DNA from: Massospora cicadina
Taxonomy: Eukaryota; Entomophthoromycota; Entomophthoromycetes; Entomophthorales; Entomophthoraceae
Length of the DNA: 64,000 nt
Assembly: GCA_022478985.1 (NCBI GenBank)
Contig: JAKSZP010007897.1
Coordinates: 302,710 to 366,709 of the forward strand
Reading direction: 5' to 3'
The notes beneath the pieces are model-generated. The model did not search any database and was not told the origin of the DNA. It saw only the letters and a program-made list of their open reading frames with translations. The position numbers were made by a program, and so were the translations under genes. Shown here one piece after another: positions 12,700 through 24,852 of this stretch. Each line of letters opens with the position of its first letter. Position 1 is the first letter of the stretch.

Positions 12700-12919
12700 A
12701 GAGCATAATGGATATTGGTCTGTGGGATTATTTATGGAAGACTTGGCTGGATAATTTTGGCAACTTTTCATAGTTGGCTGGAAGGTTCATGGCAGATTCA
12801 GCTGGACAATTCTGGTAGTTCTCAATTAACTAGAACTGAACTAGGTCTGGCTGTATGCGGCCCTGGCTTCCTAACCAACAAAATCACACCACACAGAGGG
12901 CTCAAACAAGGGGACCCCT
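12700..12919 (+). mobile_element. LINE (non-LTR retrotransposon), 5' fragment of the RT
   Basis: The plus strand reads YLWKTWLDNFGNFS, then FLTNKITPHRGLKQGDPL ending at 12919. The RGLKQGDPL block is the conserved RT motif before the catalytic domain of LINE RTs. The coding sequence stops exactly at the LTR of element C and continues at 19559 with the rest of the RT. The 5' end of the LINE is not identified; endonuclease and ORF1 are not seen. Confidence 0.75.
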
Positions 12920-13672
12920 TGTTGGATTTTGGCTTGAAAGGAGGCTCGCTGGAGCTCTTTGCCTTGAATCCAGCAATAAATATGAGGGGCTTTTCTCACA
13001 AATTATATGAAAATAATTGAAACAAATAAACATTAAAAGAGGGTAAATTTTAAAGATATTTACTGGGCGCCACACAGGGGTTTAAGAGAGTTACACTTAA
13101 TAAATTGATAAAAGTATTTAAAACGTCAAGGACTATATTTGGATATAAAATGATTTTTCAAATTAAGTAATATGAGATTTTAGCCTATTGAATCTTGGAA
13201 AACTCACTTCACTATGGATGAACGACTGATGGGTGTTAATCTTTGGCAATACGTACCTGTGGGGTAACAATTTAATAAGTTTCAGCCAATTCCCTTTAGC
13301 AAAATTTATTGAACCCTGGGGACCCCTGCCAAGCCTATAAAAGGGGGTGGTCCCCGCTTTGGTGCTGGCTTAGAACTATTCTTGACTGGGGGAAATACCT
13401 ATGATGAACTCCCCAGGTTTACCCACTGAGTCCTGAAAGTCAACTTCTTGACTTGGCACTATTTGCCTGGTTAGTAATCATAATATTGTTGCCCCAATTA
13501 GTGGGGTTCCACCAAGAATCAGCCAAGGTCTTTTGGCTGATAATAACGTTATTTTTATTTAAATCAATATCATTATCATTGAGAACTTGTAAATGTCTGA
13601 CATTCCCCCTTTTTTGGCCGATTTTTCCCCAAAACATTCTTATTTTGAGGCCTGGAGGGCAAATGTCCGACA
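12920..13672 (-). repeat. 3' LTR of element C
   Basis: On the plus strand it runs from tgttggattttgg to aaatgtccgaca, giving TG...CA ends on the element strand. It aligns with 18808-19558. It contains the conserved plus-strand (antisense) TATAAAAGGGGG near 13336 flanked by GGGGACC and GGTCCCC arms. Confidence 0.9.
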
Positions 13673-13684
13673 TTACCTCTCTGA
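13673..13684 (-). promoter_or_regulatory. Polypurine tract of element C
   Basis: The element strand reads tcagagaggtaa immediately before the 3' LTR. Confidence 0.65.
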
Positions 13685-13699
13685 AAATTGTCGGGGGGG

Positions 13700-14800
13700 G
13701 GGGAGAATAAGGGTGTAGGAAGTGGTCATGTACCAATTGATGGTGAATCTGGTTGTGAGGAATTTGATAGAGTACTCATCCCCTCGCTTGTATGATACTG
13801 AAAATGGCCTTTCCTAGATATAACCAAGTTCTCACTTCTAGGAGTGATGTGGTTGTGATAATACAACACCAAGTCAGATACTGGGAAGGGAGGGAGAGGG
13901 GTTCAGAAATCATTAGCTGCTTCAGCTTCTTTTGAGACCATCTTTGCCAGGTTAGTCATAGCTTCTGCTTGTAGTTGGATGATGTATTGAGTTAACATTT
14001 TTATGGCTTTCTCTGGGTCAGTTCTGTCAGAAAAAATATCTTTTAATAATAGAGCTGGTATCCCAGGTTCTTGGCCATAAAATACATGGAAAGAGGACAT
14101 CTTTAGGATGTGATGATAACTAATTCAATAGGCCATGAGGGCAATGGGTAAATAAAGATCCCAGTGGAGAAGGTTTGAATTGGCCATTTTGCAGAGTATG
14201 GAGACTAGGGTTCTAGTAAATTTTTCTACAGCACCATTTGTGGATGAGTTATAAGGGGCCAAGAAGATTTGTTGCGCTATCATGGAGGTGGCAAGGAGCT
14301 TCACCACTCGGGAAGTAAAGATTTTCCCATTATCACATATGAGGACCAGGGACATTCATGCCAGATGAAAATGTATTGATGTAAGAAGTAGCCGTGGCTT
14401 TAGCATTCTGAGAGGGGAGAGCTACAGCTTCAATCCATTTGGTGAAATGATCAACAACAACTAAGTTATAGCGATTGCCACCTGTGGTCTGAGGGAGAGG
14501 ACTACCACATCCAAACTTATGGTGTAAAAGGGTTGTTTAGGCGTTGTAGGTTGCTACTGATATTGGGCCTTGAAGCGAGATTGTTTTTACATGTCAGGCA
14601 TTAATCCAAGACTTCAGTTATGGTTTCCAAAATGCCTTCCCAGTAGTGTCGCTCTTTTACCCACTCATATGTTTTGCGTACTCCACCATGCCCAATGAAG
14701 TGTGATACTCCAAAATGACAGGAACTCGCTCTGACGGCCAGAGGTAGGGCAAACAATTTACTCCTACCTTCTTAGATAACTTCCCATTTTTCACTTTGGT
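13700..14800 (-). pseudogene. Integrase remnant of element C
   Basis: At 14125-14355 the minus strand reads LVLICDNGKIFTSRVVKLLA, the block around the second catalytic Asp. FLAPYNSSTNGAVEKFTRTL then carries the catalytic Glu in its usual place. 13903-14100 (FHVFYGQEPGIPALLL) is the stretch following the catalytic core. The zinc-binding N-terminus is decayed around 14560-14750. Stops and frameshifts separate the pieces. Confidence 0.85.
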
Positions 14801-14939
14801 GTTTTAGGAATTTTCGAGTTAGCATTTTTGGACTGGTTCATCTTTATCAGCCCAAACATCTGGAGTCATGAGGAGATCATGTAGCCTCCCTGCTTCACTA
14901 TTGTCTAAGTGAAGAAGGGGCAGCCGCGCTAACCCATCA

Positions 14940-16059
14940 ACATTCATGTGGCGCGTTCCTGCCCAATGCATAATAGTCATATTCAATTACTGGAGCTTCA
15001 GATCCCAGCGAGCCAACTTCCCCGTGGGTCCTTCATATTCTGCAACCACTTCAGAGAGGCGTGATTGGTGAACACTTTGGAGGGAGTTCCATATAGGAAT
15101 GGGCAGTAGTGTTTGACAGCTAGCAGGACATCCAAACACTCCTTCTCCGTGACGCTGTAGTTATGCTCAGCTTTTGAAAGCATTTTTGCTAAAGTAAGAC
15201 ATGGGGTGATCAACCCCATGCTCATCTTATTGAGCCAATATAGCTCTACAGCATAGTTAAAAGCATCTGTGTATAACATGAAAGGTTTACTGTAGTCATG
15301 GTGGTAGAGTATAGGCCTTCTTTGCAATAGTTCCTTCAGAGTTTCAAAGGCGGCCTTTTGTACAGTACCCCAATGGAAGGGGTGTTCTTAGCCAGGAGGC
15401 GGACAAGGGGTTCACTGAGCTGGGCGAATTTTGAGGTAAATTGATAGTAGTACCCATAATACCCAAGAATACCTGGATATCGTGAAGGGTTTTGGGCACA
15501 GGCATCTTGCATATTGCTTTGACTTTATCTTGAAGCGGTTTTACTTCATCTTGTGAGATAGCGTGTCCAAGGAAATCCAAATTCCTCTGAAAAAGGTACA
15601 TTTGAAGGGATTTAATTTGATATTAGATGCCCACAAGAGTTGAAATTACCTCCTTTATATGGGTGAGGTGTTCATTAAAAGTCTTATAGAAAACTGTAAT
15701 ATCCTCGAGATAGATGATGACGCAGCTAAATTTAAGATCCTGCAAGATATGATCCATTGCTCGCTGGAAAGTGGCGGGCGCATTGCACAACCCTTGCGGT
15801 AGTTGAGTAGGTTGGAAGAGACCCTCACTGCAAATGAGAGAACATTTATCCTGGTCTTGTGGAGAAAGTCCATTTGCCAATAACCGCTAGCCAGGTCCAT
15901 GGCTGAAAAGAACTTGGACCCAGAGAGTTGGGCCAAAGAGTTATCAATGAGAGGGATCAGGTAACTATCCTTCTTGGTGAGGCTGTTTAGTCTGCGGTAG
16001 TCTAACACTATCTGATGACCTCCATTTTTCTTCTTTATTAAGAAAGCGGGGGTGACCAA
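14940..16059 (-). pseudogene. Reverse transcriptase and RNase H remnant of element C
   Basis: The minus strand gives the RT palm at 15655-16059 (VTPAFLIKKKNGGHQIVLDY, then AMDLASGYWQM) and 15623-15880 (LFQPTQLPQGLCNAPATFQR). The catalytic motif is YLED at 15701-15712, one residue off the usual YLDD. 15344-15601 holds the thumb and connection (LDFLGHAISQDEV). RNase H (14998-15327) includes LYTDAFNYAVELYW and EKECLDVLLAVKHYCPF. The frames overlap through small indels. Among the C/G elements this RT is fairly well preserved but not functional. Confidence 0.88.
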
Positions 16060-16097
16060 GGGCTTTGTGAAGGCACAAGAAATTTAGCATTCAGAAG

Positions 16098-16792
16098 TTA
16101 TTTGAGCTCCGTCCGCATCTGTAGCTCCTCAACTTTTGATTTGTGATAGGGCTTAGAGCTAATGGGTTTAGCATCACCAACATCAATAGTATGCATCCAC
16201 CCCTTCATGTGCCCATAGTCATTGTCAGATTTGGAGAAAATGTCGCTGTAAGCCTCAAGTAAGGTGTGGAATTTCTCCAGCTCAGCTGGAGTCAGTTCAT
16301 CGGAGATATGAACAGAAGGTAGCGTACATATGGATTGGTCAGCGGGTAAGCCCATATCTGCCATAGACCCAATACAGTGGACTTGCTTGATGTCCATAAT
16401 GGGTATCAGCAGGCCTTTTCCGATCTCCTGATGCTTTTTTACCACCATATCCTTCTTGGTGAAATTCCACCAGCAAAAGGTTAATAGGCCGATGATAGGT
16501 GGGGTCTAACACTCCTGGCAAAACTCTGGGCTCTAAAGGACTAACTCACTCTATGCCAATGAGGTCAGTAAGCAGTTGTGTGGGATTTGCATGGTAATCC
16601 TCGTGTCCACTACCCTTTATTCCCACCCTTAATGACCACCTCTTCAGAAGCATATAAAGGAATACCCTCCAGGGCGTCCACTGAGGTAAGTAACAGTTTG
16701 GTAAGCCTTCCAGCCGTGGTGTAATGCAGGGATAAAGCGGAGGAGGGATACTCAACGGTGCAAACGTAATCCTTCTTTATTGAGCTCATCAT
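16098..16792 (-). pseudogene. Protease-RT linker of element C
   Basis: Minus-strand peptides KKHQEIGKGLLIPIMDIKQV, ISDELTPAELEKFHTLLEAY and KPYHKSKVEELQMRTELK match the linker of G. It lies between retropepsin and RT in Gag-Pol. The last block marks the RT start and shows where element F entered G. Confidence 0.75.
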
Positions 16793-16799
16793 TAGACAA

Positions 16800-17190
16800 A
16801 ATCAGAGGAACCTCATAGTTAAGCAGGGACAGATAGCCTGATTCAGGTTTATAACGCCTTCATATTCGAGCATAAGTTGGGTTCCAATGAGCTAATTGTA
16901 TGTAATATTGGTCAAAGCCATTGCTGGAGCTGACAAGAGAAGCTTCCTAAACTAATGGTCAGAGAAGAATAGGTTCCAAAGGCGTGGGTGTTGTTTGGGC
17001 CCGCAGTTCCAAACTATTGAGTGTATTCAAAGTCAGGGGCCAGCTTAAATAACTCTTAATGAGTTTGAGTCACAACGTTCACCAGGGACCCAGTGTCAAG
17101 AATAGCTTTAAACCGCGCTCCATTTTATGATAACCTCCTTTTTAGTTAAAGTACCACTCAGGGTGGGGGGAAGAACGAGGACCTCTTTTA
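16800..17190 (-). pseudogene. Retropepsin remnant of element C
   Basis: Reading from 17125 down, the minus strand gives FKAILDTGSLVNVVTQTH, an intact DTGS active-site triplet (17089-17097). The flanking frame is broken further on. Retropepsins act as dimers and process Gag-Pol. Confidence 0.75.
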
Positions 17191-18787
17191 AATGAAAAGT
17201 GGAGGCGAATCATTTGTCAGTTTCAGGGTATTTCTCCTGGATAGTCTGCAGGGTATGAAAACACTGGGTATATTGGAGAAATGTGGCAATGAGCTGGTCT
17301 GTGTCATTGGCAGTGTCAATAATCTCGAATTCCTTATCACTTGCCAAAGATAAGTTTGAATTAGGATCTTAGCCCAATTCACACTCTCCGGGTTCAATTA
17401 ATCAGGTACCTCCACTTCACCTGGAGCTCCTAAAACACAATGACCAACGTCTTTATCACCCCCTTCAGACTCATCGTCAGAGGGGTTATCAATGCAGGTT
17501 AGGGATCCCGTAGAAAGTGGGGTAGGTTCAGGACTTCCCTTATGGGTAGATAAGTCCTGAGGTTGTTCATTCACATTGTTAGCTTTTGGAGGAAAAGTTG
17601 AAATTGTCACAGCTCGAGTTTCAACCTTTAAAGCAGGTGGTTTTTGCTGCCTCATGGAGACAGGTTTCTGACTAGAGTTAGCTGAAGGAGAGGTTGAGGG
17701 GATAACACCGTAGAGGAGGAGGCTTTAACTTCAACAGCCTTAGGTCGATCAGTGGCAGTGAGCTTCTATGAAACAGGTTGTTTAGATTTTGTTCACTGGT
17801 CATTCAACCCATTGTTAGTGGGAGCGATTTGGACCTTAGAAAGGGGTTTAGGCTTAGAAGCCAGTTTTGGGACCACTTGGGAAGGCCGCTCCAAAGAAGA
17901 AGATGGGCAAGAAAAAGGGGCGACTGCTTTCACCAACCGCATTTTTTGAACTGAAGACAAGGGGGAGCACTGCCCCATTACCGCCATTATCATCTGATTA
18001 TCGTTATGGGAAGAGGAAGCAGTGGGTGATGGCAACTCCTCAGGAGCAGGTTTCCTGAGGGAAACAGTCGTAGCATATGCTAAATTGGTCAGCATATATG
18101 CTTGGCTCATAGATCCTTGTGTAGGGTCAAGTTCATAGATATCAGCAACTGCTAGTAAGGTATCCTTGATATATCATACAGATTTAAAAGTGCACTTTAC
18201 AGAAGAGAAATGCTTCACCAAGAGAGACGGGATGCCAAGCCAGCCAAGATAGCCGCAATAGCATCATTAAGAGGAAGCACTTGAGCAAGCAACAAAGGTT
18301 GAGCTTTATCATAGAAACGCTCAACAAAAGAGGAGATTGATTCTCCTTCTTGTAAACTAAGGCGCATAAAAGGCTACTTTGTCGCTGTAAATTTGTTTGG
18401 AACCAAATTTTTCAAGCAGCGCTTGCTTCAACTCTGCCCAAGTGCTGAGGTTGACCATGGTGGGGACCATTCTTTCTTGAGCTATTATATTCAAGCAGGG
18501 AAGAATGTACTTGGTTTTTTTCCATTCAATTGCTCCTTCCATTTCAGATTCATATAATAAAGGAAGGAGGCAATACTGCTCTCACCAGGTATGAACTTGT
18601 CTCAAAAAGGGTTTTGTTACAATAGGGCATTGTAGTGAGTGCTGCTCGAGCTTTTAAGTCGAGACAAAGCGCTAGCCAGCTGTTTTTCCATAATAGATAG
18701 CTTGGGGTTATTGTCAGCGAAAAGGCTGGAAGGGTTACCACCCCCAACAGCCTCCATATTTTTGAACGTTTTTGTAGTGTACAGATA
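17191..18787 (-). pseudogene. gag remnant of element C
   Basis: The capsid-like block at 18357-18542 reads MVNLSTWAELKQALLEKFGSK, homologous to the G and A gag. Upstream pieces lie at 18550-18747. 17793-18110 is a Pro/Ser/Lys-rich linker, and 17398-17655 an acidic, Ser/Pro-rich stretch before the protease. No intact zinc knuckle was recognised. Confidence 0.7.
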
Positions 18788-18807
18788 CCCCTGTAGTGAG
18801 CGCCACT
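18788..18807 (-). promoter_or_regulatory. Primer-binding site of element C
   Basis: The element strand reads agTGGCGCTCACTACAGGGG directly after the 5' LTR. This copy has CG where the others have TG, and may be closest to the original primer complement. Confidence 0.75.
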
Positions 18808-19558
18808 TGTTGGATTTTTGGCTTTAAAGGAGGCTCGCTGGTGCTTTTTGCCTCAAATCCATCAATAAATGTGAGAGGCTTTTCTCACCACTTATATGAA
18901 AATAATTGAAACAAATAAATATTAAAGAGGGTTAATTTTATAGATATTTAATGAGCGCCACGTGGGGGTAAAAGAGAGAGTACACTTAATAAATCAATAA
19001 AATTATAAGCAGCGTTGAGGCTCAACATTTGGATAGCTTGGGAATTTCTGAATTAATTAATATAGGATTCTAGCTTATCAAAGCTTGGAAACTCGCTTCA
19101 CTATGGCTAAATGACTGTTGGGAGTTAATCTTTATTAAACTTACATGTGGTGTAACAATTTAATAATTTTCAGCCAATCCACTTTAGCAAAATTTATTGT
19201 ACCCTGGGGACCCCTGCCAAGCCTATAAAAGGGGATGGTCCCCTTTCAGTGCTGACTTTGAACTAGTCGTGACTGGGGGAGAAACCTTCAACAGGTTTCC
19301 CAGGTTTAAGCACGGAGTCAGGGAAATTTGATTTCCCAACTTGGCACTATTTGCCCAGTTAGTAGACATAATGGTAAAGCCCCAATTTGTGGGGTTCACC
19401 CAAGAATTGGCCAGGGTCTTTTGGCTGATAATAACATTATTTTATATGAATAAATCTCATTATCATCAAGGAATTTTAAATGTCTGACATTCCCCCTTTT
19501 TAGCTGATTTTTCCCTAAAACATTTTTATTCTAAAGCCTAGAGGGCACATTTCTAACA
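18808..19558 (-). repeat. 5' LTR of element C
   Basis: Aligns with 12920-13672. Antisense TATAAAAGGGG at about 19222 lies within the GGGGACC...GGTCCCC inverted repeat. Ends ttctaaca against the LINE sequence. Confidence 0.9.
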
Positions 19559-21340
19559 TCCCTCAGCCGACTGCTGTATAAATTCAGTATTGATCCACTC
19601 CTTTGCATCACTGAACCATGCTTCATAGGCAAAACCGCACAAGGCCAAGAAACAGTCAAGATACTAGCCTTTGCAGATGACTGCGTGACAAATTTAGCAT
19701 ACAACAATGGTGCCCAACAACTGGAACGCACCCTGGAGGAATATTCCATTGTGAGCAATGCATTGCTCAACAAAAAGAAAGCGGAAAAATTCCTCCTAGT
19801 TAAGTACACTAACAACTGGGCCACAACACTCAAACCTCACAGCCCCCATGAAGTAATAACCCACTCATCCTACCCTTCGCATCAGCTCCCTCAACAAGCC
19901 CTGTTTGTCACCTTGGGATATGGCTGTAAACATGGGGGTATGCCAATGAGACAAATGAGAACAACCTACTACAGTGGAAGTCCAACCGCATCGCCTCCCA
20001 AAAGGGAAGATTTCCAGGACTAACAGGGTGAGTAACAGTCGCCAAATTACTTATCCTCTAGATGTTGTGGATCACAGCTCACACAATCTCCTTCTTACCT
20101 ACAAAATATACTCAGTCCACTGCACTTGTCCAGGAATAGTTGTGGCCTTGGTACCGGCCACTTGTATGGGTGGTTATACTCTTTGGCCCACACTCCAGTG
20201 GATGCATGGGCTAGTAGACTTTGATGTCCACGTCAGCCACATATTGGGTACCTGGATAGAGGAAGTCCTAGCCCCAGACCTCCTACAACAACACTGGTCT
20301 AGAGCATCGGGGGCCAACTTTGTGCAGGCTCTTAAATTATCCAACCCACATAACCCGCCCAGCCTGCTCACATACCTTGCAAACCGCCTCATCGCTGTGG
20401 TCCCACATGGAACCCCCTCACTTCAAGCGCCTCCTCTGCACCATTTGGCATAGAGGGTGGACCTTCACTCTCACAGGCACTAGTCAGGGATGGTGAAGGC
20501 CCAGAGCTCACTTCACGCTAAGGAAACCAGATGACCACCCCCAAAGGGATACATAAGACGTGGCCCCATTCATCACAAGAATTGACTAGCTGGATGCTTT
20601 AGACATCCCCTACTGCCTCACAACACAGAAGGCATTATGGAGGCTAACACATCCATTTCTCCAAACAAGAGTAAGAAATAACACCTGGAGTTGCCTCAGA
20701 AGAACCTAATAAACAGCAGATTGCTCTAACTCTCTTAATGCAGCGTGTGAAGTGTGTGGAGGGGATGGCACCATGCACCACTGCCTCAAAGCATGCCCCC
20801 CATCTAGAGCCATATGGCGGGAAGTTGCCCGTCTGTTTTGAACCCACAATGACCAGGAGCTGTTAATCTTTAAAAGCCTCCTCGCACTACAACTTGAATC
20901 CCCAATATCACCCACACTCTGCTCCCTGATAGTCACCATTGCACTGTGGACAATTCACACCGTAGCACTGGATGCCTTCAAGGGAACCGTGCCAACCATC
21001 CGTGGTACAATCATCATATTTCACCTAGCCTACTGGAACACTTTCAAGCCTGGCTATACGGATATATGAGGCCGAAGCAACAACAACATATTGAATCATG
21101 GCTCCCAGTCTGTTTTCTGCATATGGACCCCTTCCTCAACACCTGATCCATAATAAGGTAAACCCCTTTGGAGTAAGGCGTTCAACCCCCCTATACCTGG
21201 CAGTACCAGCTGGCAACAGGGATATCTCGTCTACTCTGGGTTGTTAAACCTCGCTATAATTCACCTCCCCCTATTTCATTATATATATTGGTATTGTCAA
21301 TCCCCTGGTCGGCTTACCTCGGTTATATAAAAATAGAACA
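19559..21340 (+). mobile_element. LINE, 3' part: RT with FADD and C-terminal zinc finger
   Basis: The RT resumes directly after the LTR of C. An intact catalytic FADD (ILAFADDCVTNLAY, 19670-19681) is followed by LERTLEEYSIVSNALLNKKK, the region after the palm. The frame of 19974-20453 covers the connection region. Near the end, CEVCGGDGTMHHCLKACP (20746-20802) matches the zinc-binding domain (zf-RVT type) found after the RT in many LINEs. The coding signal ends near 21146. I see no poly-A tail; the 3' end at about 21340 is a guess. Which clade (Tad, L1 or R1-like) cannot be decided by eye. Confidence 0.75.
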
Positions 21341-22206
21341 GAACTGGGTCAGGGTATGGTATATTTGGATGATAATTAAATAGAGTATAATCCACTAAAA
21401 GTCTGGATCATATGTTAACTAACTTATAATTTCTTAAATTAAGGGTCAGTAAATGCTTTTCAAATATCTGATGGTGGATTTATGAGAAATAATCTGCCAA
21501 GGAATACCATTAACGAGGCAAGGGTAGTGGTGAGATTTAGAAGGCATTTATGGGTAACACTGCCGTGATCAATCTCATATGGTTTGTCAAGCCCAAATCT
21601 AAACACCATCCACATAAAGTATTAATCTTCCTTTGATAAATATTTTAATTTAAATTCAGTTAACAGACATTTTTGAACAGAACCCTATGATTACTAATTT
21701 GGAGCCCTAACCTGAAGATATGGAAACATTATTTTATTTCATACTTAGAATTATTAATATAAAATCTTTACACAGTACATTAACTATCAACCTCCCTCAC
21801 CCTCCACTATATTAGAATAATAGTTTACTCTTTAAACTGACTTCCTTAATTATTAAAATTAATTTCTATTATCTCCTTTTCGTTTTGATATCAATCTCAG
21901 GTTTTACCATATTTTATTAAAATATATTAAATGTAGTTTTACAAGGGGATGAGACTAACAAACCAAGTAAACTTTTTTACAAAATATTAAATTGAACCTT
22001 ATTGAGTGGAACTTTAGTTGATAAAATTTTTTTCAATATTTTTGTGGCATATTTTTGGTTATGTCCAGCAAAGGTTTGGATTTTAATTTATAGCTTATTC
22101 TTATCACTAAATATCCTTAGAAAGCACCCCATTATGTTTGGGAAGGAAGGACTTGAATATTTACCTCCAGAATAGTAGTTAGACATAATACCGCCCATGG
22201 CACCTG
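21341..22206. other. AT-rich non-coding stretch
   Basis: No gene, repeat or element motif recognised. It is AT-rich with many homopolymer runs. It may include the 3' end of the LINE. Confidence 0.4.
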
Positions 22207-24563
22207 TTGGGACTTTAACCAAGACAGATTCCTCCCATAGCTTCTGAAATTAGGATCTGATTATTAGGGTACAATGGCTAATAGGTTGCCTGGTGTTTTA
22301 GATGAGGCAATGACTGGTGCACCTAGTCACTCCTCGACCAGTATAATGAGGGTAAACAACCCACAGACTGCTGGAGGTACTGGCGACCAGCTCACTGTGG
22401 ATGGAGGTGAATGTGGCCTTTTTCAGGTGAGGGTGAGAAAAGAAATTTTCAGCAGAGTCAGGACGATGTCATGAAATATAACTATTTGATTTTTGAGTTT
22501 ATAGAATTTTTAGATAAATATGATGATGACACCAAAATTCCTTATTAAAATTGACCCCATTTTATACCTTTTGGAGTCCAAAAATAATCTGATTTCCAAC
22601 AGCGATGAAACAATGAGTGAATCAAATTATGTCAATGAAAGCTTTTGAGGTTCAAATGTTAATATAACAAAATCTGGCAATCATCAAATTTCCATAGTGA
22701 CTTGAAGCCACGATGTGAGGCACACTGTAGGAGCGCCATCGCTTAACCTGAAGTTGGGACAAGGATTACCAAATAGGTAATTAAACATTATCAAAAGAGA
22801 GCACAATGAGCCAACACCCAGAAGTGGGGACTACTATAAAGGCCCCAGAACATCCAGGTTCAGAGATGAACACCGCAAGATGAAGCTTGAGGTTACAATA
22901 ATTAGCTCAAATGGATGCAGATACAAATTACAGCATTTAGAAGACGTCTGACTTAAGGATCCTGAAAATCCTCATAATGAACCCTGAATTCTTAATTATT
23001 TTTCAATATCACATTTATTTCATATCTTGAATTTCCTATGAAGTAGAAATAATTCACCTTTTATATTAATAAACCTTTTATACAAAATCTTATGTTTCTC
23101 CTTTTGTTTGCACTTTTGTTGTATAAAGTGTGGTAATTGCTAGTAACCACTATAGGATTGACCAAATTGGGAAAAGGCACTGTTTTTGAAGATACCTTGG
23201 TGCTGATAATGCCAAGGAAGATATTTGAAGGTTAATATTGTGTCCTGAGGGATAACGTATGTTAAAAATGTCAAAGAATGTCAAGGAGTTTGCCATGGCG
23301 TGAACAGTTTTATCAAGCGATCAATGCTACAAGGGGTTGCATCAAAGGAGGATTTGCTTAGTAATAACGATTGTAATTTTAGCAAAGGTTGTCTGGTGCC
23401 TAATCTGCGCGGATTAGACCCTAAGAAGAAGATCAGCCTCTAAAGTTCTGTGAGCTGGGCCCAGCGTGCTGACTACTGGTTACAATTATATTAAATGATA
23501 TATATCCAATTTGTGCTCTTCATTTTTTAGGTTGAACTGTTTCAAATAAATCCACAGGATCTGGAAGTATTGGGAACAATCTTTAACAGCAATTAATAAT
23601 AATTAGCAATGACTGTTGCTTAGGATAATTCATGAATCTAATTTGATCATATATTAAAATTTACCAGTGACTAAGAATATACAAAATTGACATAATTTTA
23701 TTATTGATCTATTAATGTTGAATCAGCGGATTGCCATTCAACAACTCAAGTGTTTGCAATGACCAGTGACTGATACCAAGGATAATTAGAACAAGGATTG
23801 ACCAGTGACTTATGCCAAGTAAAACATGCCAGCTTTTAATGCTGAGGGTTCTGATAGAAGGGCATTCTTTTGACTAGGGTTCAGAATTACTGGTGATTTA
23901 GGCTGAGGATATGTAATGAGATAAAAATAATGATTTATCTACAATTGACTGCCTATTGATGCTAAGGATGAATTAAATTAGTATCTGACATATAATTGTG
24001 AAGTTTAGAGGGAAAAGTTGCCAGCAGAGGGTGCTGATGATAGGTTGGGTTGCCAGAAATAAGTGCCAATTATTGGTGAAGGTGGGTAGCGGATTACCAT
24101 GAAAACGCCATAATAAAAAATAGTTTTTGTTCACTCAAAATAAAGATCTTTTTTTAGCCTAATCTTACTATATTTAAAGTGGATGTAGGTCAGCTTGGCT
24201 TATGAAGGTAGGTCTGAAGACCCTAAGGTAAGGTGCTATGTTTGCACTTAGGGAGTGGTCAGAGCTACCAACTCTAATACCTGGAGCTGCAATGAAGCCC
24301 CACGGGACTTTACAATTGTCAGACACAATAAGGGACTAAAAGGGATCAACCTTGAGGGGAATTTTGGCACAGGAGTCAGGCCGCCCAAGAAGAAGGAAGA
24401 GTTCTCTGTGTGCTTTCCGAGGGGTGTTAATTAGCCTAAGATAAAGTTGTTAGTCTGCTGGGTTGGACTTTTTACTGCAGACTTGTACTGAAAGATAGCT
24501 AATGAAGGTGAAACAGAAAGGGTCAACAGGTATCATACAGTTGGCCTGACACACTAATGGAGA
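22207..24563. repeat. Direct repeat K, copy 1, interrupted
   Basis: Starts tgttgggactttaacc and aligns with 24853-26030: shared blocks include agattcctcccatag, then accagtgactgatgcc-like segments, aaagtggatgtagg, and a closing acacactaatgga. Between about 22300 and 23490 it holds unrelated sequence absent from copy 2. The TG start and the two-copy arrangement suggest LTRs of a non-autonomous element, but no CA end is obvious. Confidence 0.65.
22300..23490. mobile_element. Unclassified insertion within repeat K copy 1
   Basis: Roughly 1.19 kb present in copy 1 and absent from copy 2. A short plus-strand open frame (22274-22474) crosses the left junction. I could not find matching terminal repeats or a clean target duplication, so the ends are approximate. 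A solo LTR is one possibility. Confidence 0.45.
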
Positions 24564-24852
24564 TCAAGTTTTTTGGATAGCTAGTTTTGCAATACTGATG
24601 CTCACTATATGAGGCTCTTTTAGTGTGCTTTAATAACTGGAGGTATGGTTAAGAGATGGCGCAAGCCACTGGATTTTGTTTTTGGGGGGATGCCAGCAAG
24701 CATAATCTTTGCCCCCAACTATCAAGATCCAGAGCCACTTGGAGGAGGGGAAGTGGTGCCACAAATCTTTCTCCCATCGCACCAATGATGTTCTAACCTG
24801 CCAAGGATGCAGGAGCCGTGCTGAGGAATACTATCTGGTTAAGTTGGGAGAT
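24564..24852. other. Spacer between the K repeats
   Basis: About 290 bp with no coding potential. If K copies are LTRs, this is the whole internal domain, far too short for gag or pol, as in TRIM-type non-autonomous elements. Confidence 0.45.

Larger units (their letters stand above)
12920..19558 (-). mobile_element. Element C: degenerate Ty3/gypsy LTR retrotransposon inserted in the LINE
   Basis: LTRs of about 750 bp (12920-13672 and 18808-19558) flank a 5.1-kb interior with minus-strand gag, protease, RT-RNase H and integrase, in that order. The flanking 5-mers cccct (12915-12919) and tccct (19559-19563) are a target duplication with one mismatch. Removing the element rejoins the LINE RT at GDPL. 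The LTR pair is clearly alignable, closer than that of A. LTR and Gag match element G, so C and G are one family. Confidence 0.92.

Noticed and set aside
13440..13736. Open frames on both strands at the C 3' LTR edge
   Set aside because: They lie mostly within the LTR and its polypurine-rich border; no motif, and not conserved in the other LTR.
19974..20453. 159-codon frame as an independent host gene
   Set aside because: It lies between the RT and the zinc finger of the LINE in the same orientation and is best read as its connection region.
22274..22474. Short plus-strand frame within K
   Set aside because: It crosses the junction of the insertion, and nothing in it resembles a known domain.
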